In this document: piece after piece, positions 1 to 8,817 of the stretch
Numbering within the stretch: position 1 is the first letter of the stretch
Layout of the letters: the number at the start of each line of letters is the position of its first letter
NCBI RefSeq assembly: GCF_014656195.1
Contig: NZ_BNBY01000003.1
Location: 62,001-126,000 of the forward strand
Direction: 5' to 3'
DNA: 64,000 nt
Source of the DNA: Kitasatospora xanthocidica
Lineage (GTDB): Bacteria > Actinomycetota > Actinomycetes > Streptomycetales > Streptomycetaceae
Notes under the pieces: generated by a model
Seen by the model: only the letters and a program-made list of their open reading frames with translations
Database searches by the model: none
Told to the model about the DNA's origin: nothing
Translations under genes and position numbers: made by a program

Positions 1-366
1 TCCCACCCCTCGGAGAGCCAGCGCCACGACCAGGCGACCGCGGTGAAGGGCTTCACCGACCAGATCATGGCCGTCGACCCGAACGCCTCGGTCATCGTGC
101 TCGGCGACCTCAACGACTTCGAGTTCTCCCAGACCGCCGACATCCTCACCGCCGGCGGCTCGCTCACCGACCTGCCGCGCACCCTGCCGCTGCCCGAGCG
201 CTACACCTACGTGTACGAGGGCAACTCGCAGGTGCTCGACCACATCCTGATCTCCCGCGCGCTGGCGGCCACCTCGTACGGCTACGACATCGTGCACATC
301 AACAGCGAGTTCAGCAACCAGCTCAGCGACCACGACCCGCAGGTGGTGCGCATCCCGCTGCCGTAA
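1..366 (+). CDS. Endonuclease/exonuclease/phosphatase family protein, C-terminal part
   Basis: This is the last 121 codons of a gene that starts before the window; the frame is open from base 1. VLGDLNDFE and the terminal SDHDPQVV are the metal-binding Asn/Asp and catalytic Asp-His motifs near the C-terminus of EEP-fold (DNase I-like) hydrolases. Secreted ExeM/NucH-type nucleases of actinomycetes end this way, with no domain after the last His, so an extracellular nuclease is the best guess. The substrate cannot be decided from this fragment. The gene stops just before a strong hairpin and faces a convergent SDR gene. Confidence 0.85.
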   Translation, partial: SHPSESQRHDQATAVKGFTDQIMAVDPNASVIVLGDLNDFEFSQTADILTAGGSLTDLPRTLPLPERYTYVYEGNSQVLDHILISRALAATSYGYDIVHINSEFSNQLSDHDPQVVRIPLP

Positions 367-382
367 CGGGCCCGGCCCGGGC

Positions 383-435
383 GGTGCCGGCCTCCCCCTC
401 CCGCGCACTGGGGGGGGGGGGGGGAGGCCGGCACC
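383..435. terminator. Bidirectional hairpin terminator containing a G15 tract
   Basis: GGTGCCGGCCTCCCC at 383-397 is repeated exactly as its reverse complement at 421-435. The loop includes a run of 15 G (410-424) that extends into the right arm. It lies between convergent genes ending at 366 and 473, so it can terminate both. There is no U-tract, as is common for actinomycete terminators. Confidence 0.75.
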
Positions 436-472
436 GGTCCGTTCCAGGGCCCGGCGGTGGGCATGCCGGGGC

Positions 473-1333
473 TCAGGAGGCGGGTTCCCGGGGGACGATC
501 CGGTGGTTGAAGGGGACTGTGCCCGGGTCCAGGGCGGTGGCGCCGCCGTCGACGGTGAGGGTCGCGCCGTTGACGAAGGAGGCCGCCGGGGACAGCAGCC
601 AGGCGATGGCCTCGGCGACCTCCCGCGGGTCGGCCGGACGGCCCGCCGGGAGCAGCCGGGTGGCCTCGGCGTAGGCCGCGTCCAGACCGCCGTCGCCGGA
701 ACCGTCGCCGACGCCTCCGCCGGCACCCTCGCCGTCGCCCAGCCGCGCCTCCTCCGCGAAGCGGGCCATCCGGCGGTCGGCCATCTCGGTGCGCACCCAG
801 CTGGGGCACACCGTGTTGGCCCGCAGCCCGCGCGAGCCGTAGTCGACGGCCAGTGAGCTGCACAGCTGCAGCAGCGCCGCCTTGGACGCGGCGTAGGCGG
901 CGTTGCCCGTGCCGTTGCGCAGCGCCGAGACGGAGGCCACCGCGACGACGGCGCCGCGGGCGCGCAGCAGATGCGGCAGGGCCGCCCGCATCGTCAGGAA
1001 CGGACCGGTGAGGTTGGTGCGCAGCACCAGGTCCCAGTCCTCGTCGGAGGTCTCGCCGACGCCGCCGCCGCGGCCGACCCCCGCGTTGACGACCAGTCCG
1101 TCGAGCCGCCCGAAGCGGGCGACGGTGCTCTCGACGAGGTCGCGTACGGCCTCGGGGTCGGTCGTGTCAGCCGGGTGGGCCAGCGCGCCGGTCCGCTCGG
1201 CGACGCCGTCCAGCGGCTCGCTCCGCCGCCCGGAGACGACGACCCGGTGACCCCCCTCGCACAGCAGCCGCGCGGTGGCCGCGCCGATGCCCGTACCGCC
1301 GCCTGTCACGATGACAACTCGTTGTTCCGCCAT
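473..1333 (-). CDS. SDR family NAD(P)-dependent oxidoreductase
   Basis: A 286-residue classical short-chain dehydrogenase/reductase. The Rossmann glycine motif TGGGTGIG is near residue 10, NAG near residue 84, and the catalytic pair is in YAASK near residue 147 with the upstream Ser in VASVSAL. The C-terminal FVNGATLTVDGG is typical of the family. A Gly/Asp-rich insert (about residues 199-217, GDGEGAGGGVGDGSG) sits where the substrate-binding loop normally lies and lengthens the protein beyond the usual 250 residues. The substrate is unknown. It is transcribed alone, away from a divergent small ORF, and convergent with the nuclease gene. Confidence 0.88.
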   Translation of the reverse strand: MAEQRVVIVTGGGTGIGAATARLLCEGGHRVVVSGRRSEPLDGVAERTGALAHPADTTDPEAVRDLVESTVARFGRLDGLVVNAGVGRGGGVGETSDEDWDLVLRTNLTGPFLTMRAALPHLLRARGAVVAVASVSALRNGTGNAAYAASKAALLQLCSSLAVDYGSRGLRANTVCPSWVRTEMADRRMARFAEEARLGDGEGAGGGVGDGSGDGGLDAAYAEATRLLPAGRPADPREVAEAIAWLLSPAASFVNGATLTVDGGATALDPGTVPFNHRIVPREPAS

Positions 1334-1466
1334 GGACCTTCCCCTCCGATCGACCGCAAACCACCAGCTGTATCACAGGGCCCCGGCCGGACCGTGGCCG
1401 GACGGTGGTTCGTCCGGATGGCCACCGGCGGGTGCGGCGCGCCCGACCCCCGGCGACGTTGGGGGG

Positions 1467-1823
1467 ATGGACACCGTCATCGTGCTGGAACCCGACACCC
1501 CGACCAACGTCCGGATCCTCGGACCCGACCGCAGACCGGCGGACCCCGAGAACCCGGTGCGCCGTGCCCACGCCGCCCCGGCCGAGGCGTCCGGCCTCTG
1601 CGGCCCGCACACCCTGTGCGGCCTGGACACCTCCGACATGACCATGGCGCCACGACATTCCACCGAAACCACCGCCGACCGGCCCCGGCACCGCCCCCAC
1701 TGGAGCACCTGCGGCACCTGCCGCACCGCCGAGGAGCGCACCGGGCCCCGCACACCCCACCCGGCCACCCCCCACACCCCTCCCGATGACCACACCCCCA
1801 CCGGCGAGGCCCCGGCCCCCTGA
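1467..1823 (+). CDS. Small hypothetical protein with Cys/His-rich centre
   Basis: A 118-residue ORF from ATG 1467, preceded by a G-rich stretch (GGGGGG) that could act as a ribosome-binding site. It begins MDTVIVLEPDTPTNV. In the middle it has CGPHTLCGLD and WSTCGTCRTAEE, two Cys-x-x-(x)-Cys-like pairs that could bind a metal. The C-terminus is Pro/Thr/His-rich low-complexity sequence. I do not recognise a family. The cysteine spacing and the start after the SDR promoter region favour a real gene, but the low-complexity tail leaves the end uncertain. Confidence 0.45.
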   Translation: MDTVIVLEPDTPTNVRILGPDRRPADPENPVRRAHAAPAEASGLCGPHTLCGLDTSDMTMAPRHSTETTADRPRHRPHWSTCGTCRTAEERTGPRTPHPATPHTPPDDHTPTGEAPAP

Positions 1824-2006
1824 CCCACCCCCGGCGGCACGGCCCGAGGCGGGGAGCCCCGGGCCGGCGGCCGTGGTCCTCCGAATGCCCGAACCCCGGT
1901 AGCGCTCGGCAGAGCGGCGAGGAGGCTGGAAGGAGTACGGCAGTTCCGGGCTCCCTCCAGCGGTGAGACCGACGGTCGTTCCAGTTGTCCGTCTCCAGGA
2001 GGTCCC

Positions 2007-3008
2007 GTGGCTTACCCGCTCTCCCCCGGTCCCGACACCGCGATCACGCCCGATCCGGTACCCGACTCCCCCGGCGCCCCGTCCGGTGCTTTACCGCCGT
2101 CCCCCGGCCCCGCGTCCGAGGCGTCACCCGGCGACGAGTTCGCCGTGACGATGCTGGAGGCGGCCGCGGCCCGGCCGGTCGAGGAGGTGGCCGAGCTCCT
2201 GCGCCACCTCGGGTCCGAACGGACCTCGCGGCTCACGCCCGCCCTGCAGCGGGCGGCGGCCACCCGTCCGGTGGAGGACCTGGCCCGGCTGCTCGCGCTG
2301 CTGCGGCCCGAGGCCCCCGCCGGCGCCGACGCGATCCTGCGCACGGCCGTCCTCACCCGCTCGGCCGACGACGTCGCGCTGCTCGCCGCCCTCCTGAGCA
2401 CCGACCCCGCCAGCGGCATCCAGGACGCCCTGCGCGAGGCCGCGGCGGTCCGGCCCGTACCCGACGTCGCCCACCTCACCCAGCTGCTGCACTCCACCCC
2501 CACCGCCTCCGGCCCCGCCACCGAGGCCGCGACGGAGGAACCGGAGACCGAGGAGCCCCCGGAGGATCCGGATGCCGGCGTCCGGCCACCGGTCGACAAC
2601 GGGCGCCGTCCTTTGGCCCGCCTGCGCGGGGCACGCTCGCCGCTGCGGTGGTCGGCGGCCGCCGCCCTGGTGGCCAGCGCCGGACTGCACCTGTCGATCG
2701 TGTTCCCCTACTGGGGCCAGAGCCCGGCCGCCGATGCCGGGTTCAGCACGGCCGCCGTCCTGTGCCTGGTCCTGGCCGGGCTCGTGGTGCTCCGCGACTC
2801 GCTGTGGCTCTGGATCGCCGCCGCCGTGACGGGCGTGTCCACCGTCGTCGGCTACCTGATGTCCGACAGCATCTTCGTCCTGGACCTCGGCACGACGATG
2901 ACGCCGTGGCAGACCGGCCTCGGCTTCGCGACCATCGCCTGCGCCCTCACCCTCCTCGCCCTGACCGCCCTCCTCGCCACCACCCACCGACGCCGCCGCC
3001 CCGCGTGA
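2007..3008 (+). CDS. Hypothetical membrane protein with N-terminal repeats; contains a TTA codon
   Basis: A 333-residue protein starting at GTG 2007, five bases after a perfect AGGAGGT. Residues 1-45 are Pro/Ser-rich. Residues 45-165 contain repeated leucine-rich units of the form AAAxRPVEDVAxLxxLL (at least four copies), probably a helical-repeat cytoplasmic domain. After an acidic linker there are four hydrophobic helices at the C-terminus (from about residue 220), including WSAAAALVASAGLHLSIVF. Codon 29 is TTA (2091-2093), which is rare here and implies dependence on the bldA leucyl-tRNA. Similar repeat-plus-four-TM proteins exist in Streptomyces without a known function. Confidence 0.8.
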   Translation: MAYPLSPGPDTAITPDPVPDSPGAPSGALPPSPGPASEASPGDEFAVTMLEAAAARPVEEVAELLRHLGSERTSRLTPALQRAAATRPVEDLARLLALLRPEAPAGADAILRTAVLTRSADDVALLAALLSTDPASGIQDALREAAAVRPVPDVAHLTQLLHSTPTASGPATEAATEEPETEEPPEDPDAGVRPPVDNGRRPLARLRGARSPLRWSAAAALVASAGLHLSIVFPYWGQSPAADAGFSTAAVLCLVLAGLVVLRDSLWLWIAAAVTGVSTVVGYLMSDSIFVLDLGTTMTPWQTGLGFATIACALTLLALTALLATTHRRRRPA

Positions 3009-3166
3009 CCCATCTCACCCACGACGAGGTTTGGAGCACATCCGCGCCAGCTCAGGGCGGTGGCGCGAAGGCCTCGGAAACCGGAACTCCACCGATCGGA
3101 TCGGGCCTTTGCCTTCGATTGGTTGACCGGGGTGGCATGCACACCTAACTTTCCGGAGCAATGCAA

Positions 3167-3200
3167 CGGCTCAGGGCGCCCAACCGGGCACCCTGAGCCG
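3167..3200. terminator. Hairpin between the membrane-protein and lectin genes
   Basis: CGGCTCAGGG (3167-3176) and CCCTGAGCCG (3191-3200) form a perfect 10-bp stem with a 14-base loop. It lies 159 bases after one gene and 28 bases before the next start, so it could be a terminator or a leader structure for the lectin gene. Confidence 0.5.
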
Positions 3201-3228
3201 TAGCCCGCTTCGGGAAGAAAGGGACAGC

Positions 3229-3720
3229 ATGTTCCGGAACCTTCGGGGAGTCAGGACGACGGCGCTGCGAGCCGTCGCCGTCACGGCCGCGTCATCGGCC
3301 CTCCTCCTCGTGGCGCAGAGCGGCACGGCCAATGCCGCGTGGAAGAACGGCCCGATGTTCAACGAGGCGAAGCAGCAGTGCCTTGACGCCGGTGGCTACA
3401 TCAGCACGTACCCCTGTAACGGCTCCGGCGCCCAGTGGTGGCACGACAAATCCCCCGTGGGCGCGAACTACTACCAGCTCCAGACCAACTCCGGCTACTG
3501 CCTCGACCCGGGCGTGGGCAGCAACAACGGCGAAGGCCCGTGCAACCCCGGCGACTACCAGCAATGGACGAGGGGGGCCTCGAAGACCATCAACGGCCAG
3601 ACGTACTGGGTCTTCGTGTGGTCGCACGACTCCAGGAAGTGCCTGGACGGCGGCCAGACCGGCAACGCGGTCGCCAACTGGTGCAACGGCAGCGCCTACC
3701 AGTTCTGGCTCTGGAACTGA
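3229..3720 (+). CDS. Secreted ricin-type beta-trefoil lectin-like protein
   Basis: A 163-residue protein with a Sec signal peptide: Arg-rich start, hydrophobic core near residues 18-30, likely cut after TANA at about residue 36. The mature part has repeated CLD...G and Q-x-W elements (QCLDAGG, AQWW, YCLDPG, QQW, KCLDGG, YQFWLW), the layout of three ricin B-type beta-trefoil repeats, which usually bind carbohydrate. There is no attached catalytic domain, so it is a stand-alone secreted lectin. ATG 3229 follows AAAGGGA at a suitable distance. It is likely monocistronic. Confidence 0.8.
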   Translation: MFRNLRGVRTTALRAVAVTAASSALLLVAQSGTANAAWKNGPMFNEAKQQCLDAGGYISTYPCNGSGAQWWHDKSPVGANYYQLQTNSGYCLDPGVGSNNGEGPCNPGDYQQWTRGASKTINGQTYWVFVWSHDSRKCLDGGQTGNAVANWCNGSAYQFWLWN

Positions 3721-3798
3721 CGGTCCGGCGGAAAGACCGGCGCCCTCCGCGCGACCGCTGTGGTCGTGCGGAGGGCGCCGTCCGTGCCCGCGGGCGGG

Positions 3799-5325
3799 TC
3801 AGGCGGCCGGGCCGGGGGTGAGCAGGGTGGTGATCTCCTCGGCGAGGCGGGGGCCGAGCTCGCCCCAGCCGTCCTTGTAGCCGTAGACGCCGGCCAGGGT
3901 GCGGGCCTCGTAGTCGCCGTTCATGATCTCGATGTCGTCGGCCGTGATGAGGGCCGGGTGGGCGACGCCGACGGCCGAGGAGACCTTCATCAGTTCCCGG
4001 CGCAGGGTGCGCAGGTAGTTGGCGGCCCGGTCGGCCTTGGAGGCCGGGTCGAGGCCGCGGGCTAGCCACGCGTTCTGGGTCGCGATGCCGGTGGGGCACT
4101 TGTCGGTGTGGCACTTCTGCGCCTGGATGCAGCCGATCGACAGCATGGCTTCGCGGGCCACGTTGATCATGTCGACGCCCAGGGCGAAGGCGACCGCGGC
4201 GTTCTCGGGCAGGCCGAGCTTGCCGGAGCCGATGAAGGTCAGGTCGTCGGTGAGCCCCAGCTCGGCGAAGGTGCCGTAGACCCGGGAGAAGCCCATCCGG
4301 AACGGCAGCGACACCGAGTCGGCGAACATCCGCGGCGCCGCCCCGGTGCCGCCCTCGCCGCCGTCGATCGTGACGAAGTCGACCCCGCGGTCGCCCCGCG
4401 CCATCAGCGTGGCCAGCTCCCGCCAGAAGCCCATGTCCCCGACCGCGCTCTTGACCCCGACCGGCACGCCGGTCTCGGTGGCGAGCAGCTCGACGAAGTC
4501 GAGCATCGAGTCGACGTCCCCGAAGGCGGTGTGCCGCGACGGGGAGGCGCAGTCCTGACCGACCGGGATGCCACGGATGGCGGCGATCTCCGAGGTCACC
4601 TTGGAGCCCGGCAGCATCCCGCCCAGGCCCGGCTTGGCGCCCTGGGAGAGCTTGATCTCTATCGCCTTGACCGGGGCACCGGCGACGACCTCCTTGAGCT
4701 TGTCCAGGTTGAAGCCGCCGTCCTCGTCGCGGCAGCCGAAGTACGCCGTGCCGAGCTGGAGGACGAGGTCGCCGCCGTTGCGGTGGTACGGCGAGAGGCC
4801 GCCCTCGCCGGTGTTGTGCATGGTGCCCGCCTGGGCCGCGCCCTTGTTGAGCGCGGTGATCGCCGCGCCGGAGAGCGAGCCGAAGCTCATCGCGGAGATG
4901 TTCACCACGCTGGCCGGCCGGAACGCCTTGGCGCGGCCGCGCGGACCGCCCAGCACCTTGGCCGAGGGCAGCGCGGCCTGCGGGTCGTGCGCGTCGGGCA
5001 GCGGCCCGGCGAAGGTGCGCTGCTTCAGGTAGGCGTGGCCCTGGACGTGCTCGACGTCGACCTCGGTGCCGAAGCCGAAGTAGTTGTTCTCCTCCTTCGC
5101 CGACGCGTAGATCCAGGTCCGCTGGTCGCGGCTGAAGGGGCGCTCCTCCTCGTTGGAGGTCACGATGTACTGCCGCAGTTCCGGCCCGATCCGCTCCAGC
5201 AGGTAGCGGGCGTGCCCGGCCACCGGGAAGTTCCGGAGCAGCGCGTGCTTCTTCTGGACGAGGTCGCGGGCGGCCAGAAGCGCCACCGCTGTCGCGGCGG
5301 CCGCGCCGATCTTCCGGGCTTGCAT
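3799..5325 (-). CDS. FMN-binding glutamate synthase family protein
   Basis: A 508-residue protein of the GltB central/FMN-domain family that lacks the glutaminase domain. The first 20 residues hold a hydrophobic segment (AAAATAVALLAA), suggesting membrane association. The FMN/substrate barrel carries SFGSLSG, NTGEGGLSPYH, IEIKLSQGAKPG and DGGEGGTGAAP. The motif QKCHTDKCPTGIATQ carries cysteines typical of the 3Fe-4S cluster site. The start at 5325 is chosen because GGAGGA precedes ATG and the N-terminus MQARKIG is typical; an in-frame extension upstream is Pro/Arg-rich and unlikely to be translated. The true substrate of these single-subunit proteins is uncertain. Confidence 0.88.
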   Translation of the reverse strand: MQARKIGAAAATAVALLAARDLVQKKHALLRNFPVAGHARYLLERIGPELRQYIVTSNEEERPFSRDQRTWIYASAKEENNYFGFGTEVDVEHVQGHAYLKQRTFAGPLPDAHDPQAALPSAKVLGGPRGRAKAFRPASVVNISAMSFGSLSGAAITALNKGAAQAGTMHNTGEGGLSPYHRNGGDLVLQLGTAYFGCRDEDGGFNLDKLKEVVAGAPVKAIEIKLSQGAKPGLGGMLPGSKVTSEIAAIRGIPVGQDCASPSRHTAFGDVDSMLDFVELLATETGVPVGVKSAVGDMGFWRELATLMARGDRGVDFVTIDGGEGGTGAAPRMFADSVSLPFRMGFSRVYGTFAELGLTDDLTFIGSGKLGLPENAAVAFALGVDMINVAREAMLSIGCIQAQKCHTDKCPTGIATQNAWLARGLDPASKADRAANYLRTLRRELMKVSSAVGVAHPALITADDIEIMNGDYEARTLAGVYGYKDGWGELGPRLAEEITTLLTPGPAA

Positions 5326-5613
5326 GGACGTTCCTCCTCGGTGCGCGACTCCGTTCCCCGTGCGGTGGAGTCGTCGTGCGGTAGGGCGGGTCTGCGCACT
5401 GATCGTAGGAGGCCGTCCGAACGGGCGTGCGGGCAGGGGGCGGTCGGGCCGGCGGTCGGGCCGGCCGTGGACGGGGGCCCACCGGTGCCGGTGGCGGCGG
5501 GTGGTGCCCGGGTGTCGCGTGGTGCGCGGCCTGCCTGGCGTTCCGGCAGCGAGCAGGCCGCATTCAGCCGCCGTACACCCGGTTTCCACGTTGTGTCGCC
5601 AGAGTTCCGCCTC

Positions 5614-7581
5614 GTGCCTACCTCACACTCGCGCGTCGGCGTCGCCTCCCTGTGCGCCGCGGCTTTGACGTTTTCAGGAATGGTCGTCACCGGCATCGTC
5701 GCGGCCCAGCCGGCGGCCGCGGCGGACCCGGCCGGCTATCAGAACGTTCGGATCAACGAGGTCACCTCGTCGAACAGCGACACGGTGGAGCTGTACAACG
5801 CGGGCCCGGCCGCGGTGAGCATCAGCGGCTGGAAGATGTCGGACGACGGCTTCGTGCCGCAGTCCTTCAGCCCGTCCTCCACCACGATCCCGGCCGGCGG
5901 CTTCGTCACCTTCAACTCCCCCAAGGGACTGGGTGATTCGGACAAGCTGGTGATCTACACGGCCGACGGTACGGTGGTCGACCGGGTCGACTGGGCCACC
6001 GGTGCGGCGAAGCCGGCGATGGCCCGCTGCGGCGGCGACGGCACCGGGGCGTGGGTGACCACGACCGCCGCGACCACCTTCGGCGCCCCGAACGCCCCGG
6101 GCTGCCCGTCCTCGGTCCCCGCGGCGAGCCGGGTGCGGATCAACGAGGTCACCTCGAACGGCTCGGACACCGTCGAGCTGTACAACGGCGGCACGAGCGC
6201 CGTCAGCATCGGCTCCTGGAAGTACGTCGACGGCGACACCACCCACGCGCCGGTCTCGATCGCCTCCTCCTCCCCGAGCGCGACCACCATCCCCGCGGGC
6301 GGCTACGTCACCTTCGACTCCGCGCTGGGGCTCGGGGACAACGACTCGGTCTTCCTCCTCGACGGCAGCGGCACCACCGTCGACTCGGTGAGCTGGGCCC
6401 TCGACGGCGCCAAGCCCTCCGCCGAGCGCTGCGCCAACGGCACCGGCTGGTTCCAGACCTCCGTGACCGCCACCCTCGGCGGCGCCAACTCCTGTACGGG
6501 CGGCGGCGGTGGCGGCCAGACCGGCCACCTGCTGGGCGGCGGCGGCGCGCTCACCAGCGGCTGCACCCCCGAGGCGCCCTCCGGTACGGGTGCCACCCCG
6601 ACCGGCACCCTGGCCTGGCCGGGCGGCCCGGACGTGACGATCGCCGACAACGTCTGCGCCTTCACCACGTCCACCGGCCCCGAGGGCCGCGACCTCAGCG
6701 GCCTGGCCTTCGACCCGGCGAACCCGTCGGTGCTGTGGGCCGCCAAGAACAAGAACTGGCTGTACAAGCTGGTCAAGAGCAACGGCAAGTGGATCCCGGA
6801 CCCGTCGTGGAGCGCGACCGGCAAGCAGATCCGCTTCGCGGGCGGCACCGGCCTGCCGGACTCCGAGGGCCTGACGGTCGGCGGCAACGGCCACGTCTAC
6901 GTGACCTCCGAGCGCGACAACGGCAACAACACCGCCCCCAAGGACACCGTCATGGAGTTCGACCCGGCCGCGACCGGATCGACCCTCACCCCGATCCACC
7001 AGTGGGACATGACCTCGCAGTTCCCGCAGCTGAACACCGGCAGCAAGGACGACGCCAACCTCGGCTTCGAGGGCGTCGGCTACGTGCCGGACAGCTGGCT
7101 GACCGCCAACGGCTGGGTCGACCCGCTCACCGGAGCCGCCTACAACCCGGCGAACTACCCGCTGCACGGCGCGGGCCTGTTCTTCGCCGGCCTGGAGTGG
7201 GACGGCACCCTGCACGTGTACGGCCTGAACTCCGACGGCACGTTCACCACCTTCGGCACCGTCGCCACCGGCAAGGCCTCCGTGATGGACGTGACCTTCG
7301 ATGCCGGCACCCAGCGCATCATCGCCACCTGCGACAACACCTGCGGCGAGACCCACACCCTGATGAAGGTCGACGCCGCCGGCGCGATCGTCCCCGACGT
7401 GACCTACACCAACCCGGCCGTCATGCCGGTCGACAACCTGGAGGGCTTCGCGCTCGCGCCGACCTCCACCTGCGTCAACGGCTTCCGCGAGGCGGTCTGG
7501 AGCGACGACGGCATCTACGGCTTCGGCGCCGGCACCTCCTCGTACGGACACGCCCTGTACAGCGGCACCTTCCCCTGCTGA
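5614..7581 (+). CDS. Secreted protein with two lamin-tail domains and an esterase-like propeller domain
   Basis: About 655 residues. I start at GTG 5614, which gives a signal peptide ending near AQPAAAADPAG; GTG 5593 is an alternative. Two lamin-tail domains follow, each beginning VRINEVTSxxSDTVELYN and separated by about 125 residues. A Gly-rich linker (GGGGGGQ) leads to a C-terminal domain of about 330 residues with DLSGLAFDP, GLPDSEGLTVG and DNLEGFALAP. These resemble beta-propeller phytase/esterase-like or SdiA-regulated-like repeats. It is secreted and probably binds or hydrolyses an extracellular substrate. It is divergent from the FMN protein and followed by a strong terminator. Confidence 0.8.
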   Translation: MPTSHSRVGVASLCAAALTFSGMVVTGIVAAQPAAAADPAGYQNVRINEVTSSNSDTVELYNAGPAAVSISGWKMSDDGFVPQSFSPSSTTIPAGGFVTFNSPKGLGDSDKLVIYTADGTVVDRVDWATGAAKPAMARCGGDGTGAWVTTTAATTFGAPNAPGCPSSVPAASRVRINEVTSNGSDTVELYNGGTSAVSIGSWKYVDGDTTHAPVSIASSSPSATTIPAGGYVTFDSALGLGDNDSVFLLDGSGTTVDSVSWALDGAKPSAERCANGTGWFQTSVTATLGGANSCTGGGGGGQTGHLLGGGGALTSGCTPEAPSGTGATPTGTLAWPGGPDVTIADNVCAFTTSTGPEGRDLSGLAFDPANPSVLWAAKNKNWLYKLVKSNGKWIPDPSWSATGKQIRFAGGTGLPDSEGLTVGGNGHVYVTSERDNGNNTAPKDTVMEFDPAATGSTLTPIHQWDMTSQFPQLNTGSKDDANLGFEGVGYVPDSWLTANGWVDPLTGAAYNPANYPLHGAGLFFAGLEWDGTLHVYGLNSDGTFTTFGTVATGKASVMDVTFDAGTQRIIATCDNTCGETHTLMKVDAAGAIVPDVTYTNPAVMPVDNLEGFALAPTSTCVNGFREAVWSDDGIYGFGAGTSSYGHALYSGTFPC

Positions 7582-7605
7582 TCCCCGCCGCGAGGGTGAC
7601 ACGGT

Positions 7606-7640
7606 GACGGAGCTCCCGGCCGACGGCCGGGAGCTCCGTC
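7606..7640. terminator. Strong hairpin terminator
   Basis: GACGGAGCTCCCGGCC (7606-7621) pairs perfectly with GGCCGGGAGCTCCGTC (7625-7640) around a GAC triloop: a 16-bp stem 24 bases after the stop of the lamin-tail protein. Confidence 0.85.
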
Positions 7641-7690
7641 GCGTTCGCCGCCGCGGGCCCTGGCCCCGCGAGCTGTTGTACCGTCCGACC

Positions 7691-8584
7691 GTGACCGACT
7701 CCGCCGCCGTACGCCTCGCGACCTTCAACGTCCTGCACGGGCGGCCGCTCCTGGACGACGGCCGGCCGGTGCCGGGCTCCGACCCCGTCGGTGTGCGGCC
7801 CCTCGTCGACGCCGTCGCCGCCCTTGACGCCGACGTGGTGGCCCTGCAGGAGCTGGACCGCTTCCAGGAGCGGTCGGGCCGGGCGGACCAGGCGCGAGCG
7901 GCCGCCGAGGCCACCGGGGCCGCGGACTGGCGCTACGCCTCGGCGTTCCACGCCCGGTCCCGGCCCGGCCGGAGCTGGGTCCGCGACCGCTCCGAACCCG
8001 GGCTGCGGGTGTACGGTCCGGCGGGCACGGGGCACGACGGCGAGGTGCCCTCGCACGGCATCGCGCTGCTGTCCCGGCTGCCCGTCCTGGAGTGGCGGGC
8101 CCGGCGCTTCGGCGCGCCGCCGCTCGCCGTGCCGCTGCCGGTGTCCGGGCGGTCGGGCCTCACGGTGATCCGCGACCATCCGCGGGTGGCGCTGGCCGCC
8201 GTCCTGCGGGGGCGGCGCGGGCCGTTCACGGCGGTGGCGCTGCACCTGTCCTTCGTCCCGGGGTGGAACGTCCGCCAACTCCTGGCCGTACCCGGCTGGA
8301 TCGCCGACCTGCCCCGGCCGCACGTCCTGCTGGGCGACTTCAACCTGATGGGCGCGATCCCCACGGCCACGCTCCGCGCGGCCGGCCTGCTCGCCCGGTC
8401 GTCGGCCCCGGGGCCCACGTGGCGCCGGTCGGCCCGGGTCCGGACCTTCCCCTCCCACCGCCCGCTGGCGCAGCTCGACCACGTCCTCACGGCCGGTCTC
8501 GGGCCCCAGCCACCGACGGCGGTGCGGGCACCCAGGATGCCGGTCTCGGACCACCGGCCCGTGCTGGTCGAGCTGGCCCTGTAG
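7691..8584 (+). CDS. Endonuclease/exonuclease/phosphatase family protein
   Basis: A 297-residue cytoplasmic EEP-fold hydrolase. It opens with RLATFNVLHGRP (metal-binding Asn), then DVVALQELD (catalytic Glu), HGIALLSRLP, LLGDFNLMG (Asp/Asn pair) and ends VSDHRPVLVEL (Asp-His). All canonical active-site motifs are present, so it should be an active metal-dependent phosphodiesterase or phosphatase; the substrate is unknown. GTG 7691 starts right before the conserved N-terminus. An in-frame ATG at 7604 would put the terminator hairpin inside the gene, so I reject it. Confidence 0.85.
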   Translation: MTDSAAVRLATFNVLHGRPLLDDGRPVPGSDPVGVRPLVDAVAALDADVVALQELDRFQERSGRADQARAAAEATGAADWRYASAFHARSRPGRSWVRDRSEPGLRVYGPAGTGHDGEVPSHGIALLSRLPVLEWRARRFGAPPLAVPLPVSGRSGLTVIRDHPRVALAAVLRGRRGPFTAVALHLSFVPGWNVRQLLAVPGWIADLPRPHVLLGDFNLMGAIPTATLRAAGLLARSSAPGPTWRRSARVRTFPSHRPLAQLDHVLTAGLGPQPPTAVRAPRMPVSDHRPVLVELAL

Positions 8585-8817
8585 TCCCACCGGAAGCTGG
8601 GCCGTCTCCACCTTCCGGACGGGTTCCTTCCCAAAGCCCGGGTCAGCGCCCTGAGACGGCCGTGGGACGGCTCCGGCCGGTCCCACCGGGCGTGTGACGG
8701 GCTCTCGTGCTCCTACGGTTGACGAGGCGTCGGGGACACGAGCCGGCGCCTGCCCCATCGCACGTGAAGCACGTGAAACACCTGAAGCATCAGAAGTACG
8801 AGAGGTCAGGAAGCACC

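Noticed and set aside
5326-5589. N-terminal extension of the FMN glutamate-synthase-like protein to 5589
   Set aside because: The extra residues are Pro/Arg/Thr-rich and unlike the family; GGAGGA before the ATG at 5325 supports the shorter form.
4108-5613. Long upstream in-frame extension of the lamin-tail protein
   Set aside because: It runs antisense through the FMN glutamate-synthase-like gene and lacks any domain; the signal peptide fixes a start near 5614.
7604-7690. ATG 7604 as the start of the EEP phosphatase
   Set aside because: It would place the 16-bp terminator hairpin inside the coding sequence and add a non-conserved leader; GTG 7691 begins just before the conserved motif.
8598-8662. 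Inverted pair GGCCGTCTC / GAGACGGCC as a terminator after the EEP gene
   Set aside because: Only nine pairs with a loop of more than 40 bases and no second stem; too weak to annotate.
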